Shown: positions 63,723 to 64,000 of the stretch, piece by piece
How the letters are laid out: each line of letters opens with the position of its first letter
Position numbering within the stretch: the first letter of the stretch is position 1
From: Pedobacter mendelii
GTDB taxonomy: Bacteria > Bacteroidota > Bacteroidia > Sphingobacteriales > Sphingobacteriaceae
Length of the DNA: 64,000 nucleotides
Direction: 5' to 3'
Assembly (NCBI RefSeq): GCF_014635725.1
Contig: NZ_BMDJ01000006.1
Span: 62,001-126,000, forward strand
Notes under the pieces: generated by a model
Told to the model about the DNA's origin: nothing
Database searches by the model: none
The model's input: the letters and a program-made list of their open reading frames with translations, nothing else
Position numbers and translations under genes: made by a program

Positions 63723-64000
63723 ATGGCCGAAGTAGGTTTAAAAAAATGGATTATTACTTTTACGGTAATCACAGCCTCTCTTTTAGAGCTGATTGATACA
63801 ACCATCGTAAACGTAGCTATTCCGCAAATACAAGGAAATCTGGGCGCAACCCTTGAGGATGTGGCTTGGTTATCTACTGGTTATGCGGTTGCGAATGTTA
63901 TCATCCTGCCAATGTCGGGTTGGTTAGGTAGTCGTTTCGGGCGTAAAAATTATTTCTTAACCTCCATTATCGTTTTTACCCTTGTCTCATTTTTGTGTGG
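63723..64000 (+). CDS. DHA2-family MFS drug transporter (EmrB-like), partial
   Basis: Start of an inner-membrane pump cut by the window edge after about 92 residues. The first helices read KKWIITFTVITASLLELIDT then TIVNVAIPQIQGNLG, the DHA2 signature start, followed by the motif A region GWLGSRFGRKNYF. It is placed 7 bases after the EmrA-like gene, so with TolC and HlyD it forms an EmrAB-TolC-type tripartite exporter. The substrate is unknown. Confidence 0.9.
   Translation, partial: MAEVGLKKWIITFTVITASLLELIDTTIVNVAIPQIQGNLGATLEDVAWLSTGYAVANVIILPMSGWLGSRFGRKNYFLTSIIVFTLVSFLC

Overview
The window looks like chromosomal DNA of a Bacteroidota species, most likely family Sphingobacteriaceae (Pedobacter or a close relative). 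Reasons: it is AT-rich; many genes are preceded by the Bacteroidota -7 promoter word TAnnTTTG rather than a strong Shine-Dalgarno; there is a type IX secretion cargo plus PorP/SprF pair; menaquinone genes of the futalosine route; DUF3127, DUF4175 and DUF4197 proteins; and the order miaB - sigma54 activator - lptE - TPR gene - secG - groES - groEL. This placement is inference from gene content, not from a search.

Layout. 1-2657: N-terminal part of a very large membrane sensor that runs off the left edge. 2814-4834 (minus): queD-folE-fabD. 4923-6417 (plus): mqnB and mqnD. 6426-9132 (minus): a histidine kinase and OmpR-type regulator. 9350-9721: a DUF3127 protein with an SSB-like acidic tip. 9791-14373 (plus): a THUMP RNA methyltransferase, an XRE regulator, an HD hydrolase, and a radical SAM protein paired with a TIGR03915-type protein. 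14407-17603 (plus): a phosphate-related block with a PhoR-like kinase, a PhoU-like DUF47 protein and a Pit transporter; both transcription units carry the same 11-bp direct repeat of TTAACA at the same distance from the -7 position. 17650-20232 (minus): PaiB-like protein, anti-sigma/TonB-like protein, ECF sigma factor. 20592-25578 (plus): DUF4197, a beta-propeller lipoprotein, a second ECF sigma factor, small membrane proteins, a truncated glycosyltransferase and Hsp20. 26065-29895: DEAD-box helicase, AEC transporter, serine deaminase. 30105-33809: a one-gene restriction-modification enzyme. 33812-40920 (minus): MgtC-like protein, PorP/SprF and an 1800-residue PKD-repeat secreted protein. 41244-52697 (minus): groEL/groES, secG, TPR protein, lptE, sigma54 activator, miaB, ybeY, DUF4175. 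53250-60610: GDPD-GH16 fusion and phospholipase C (plus), then DUF2911, a small membrane protein and a GH9-polysaccharide deacetylase fusion (minus). 60727-64000 (plus): a TetR-controlled TolC/HlyD/DHA2 efflux operon cut by the right edge.

The intergenic DNA is rich in dispersed repeats. The clearest family has five copies with ends TAAACCCGAT and GCGGGACTG around a variable hairpin. A second family combines CGCAGAG/CGCAAAG words with an ATATAAG tail. No tRNA, rRNA, CRISPR array or insertion sequence was recognised.

Start codons. For several genes the longest reading frame begins at a TTG that is the last three bases of a TAnnTTTG promoter element, so I moved those starts to the next ATG (queD, HD hydrolase, radical SAM, GDPD-GH16, TetR). 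Other starts were moved for different reasons given in the entries.
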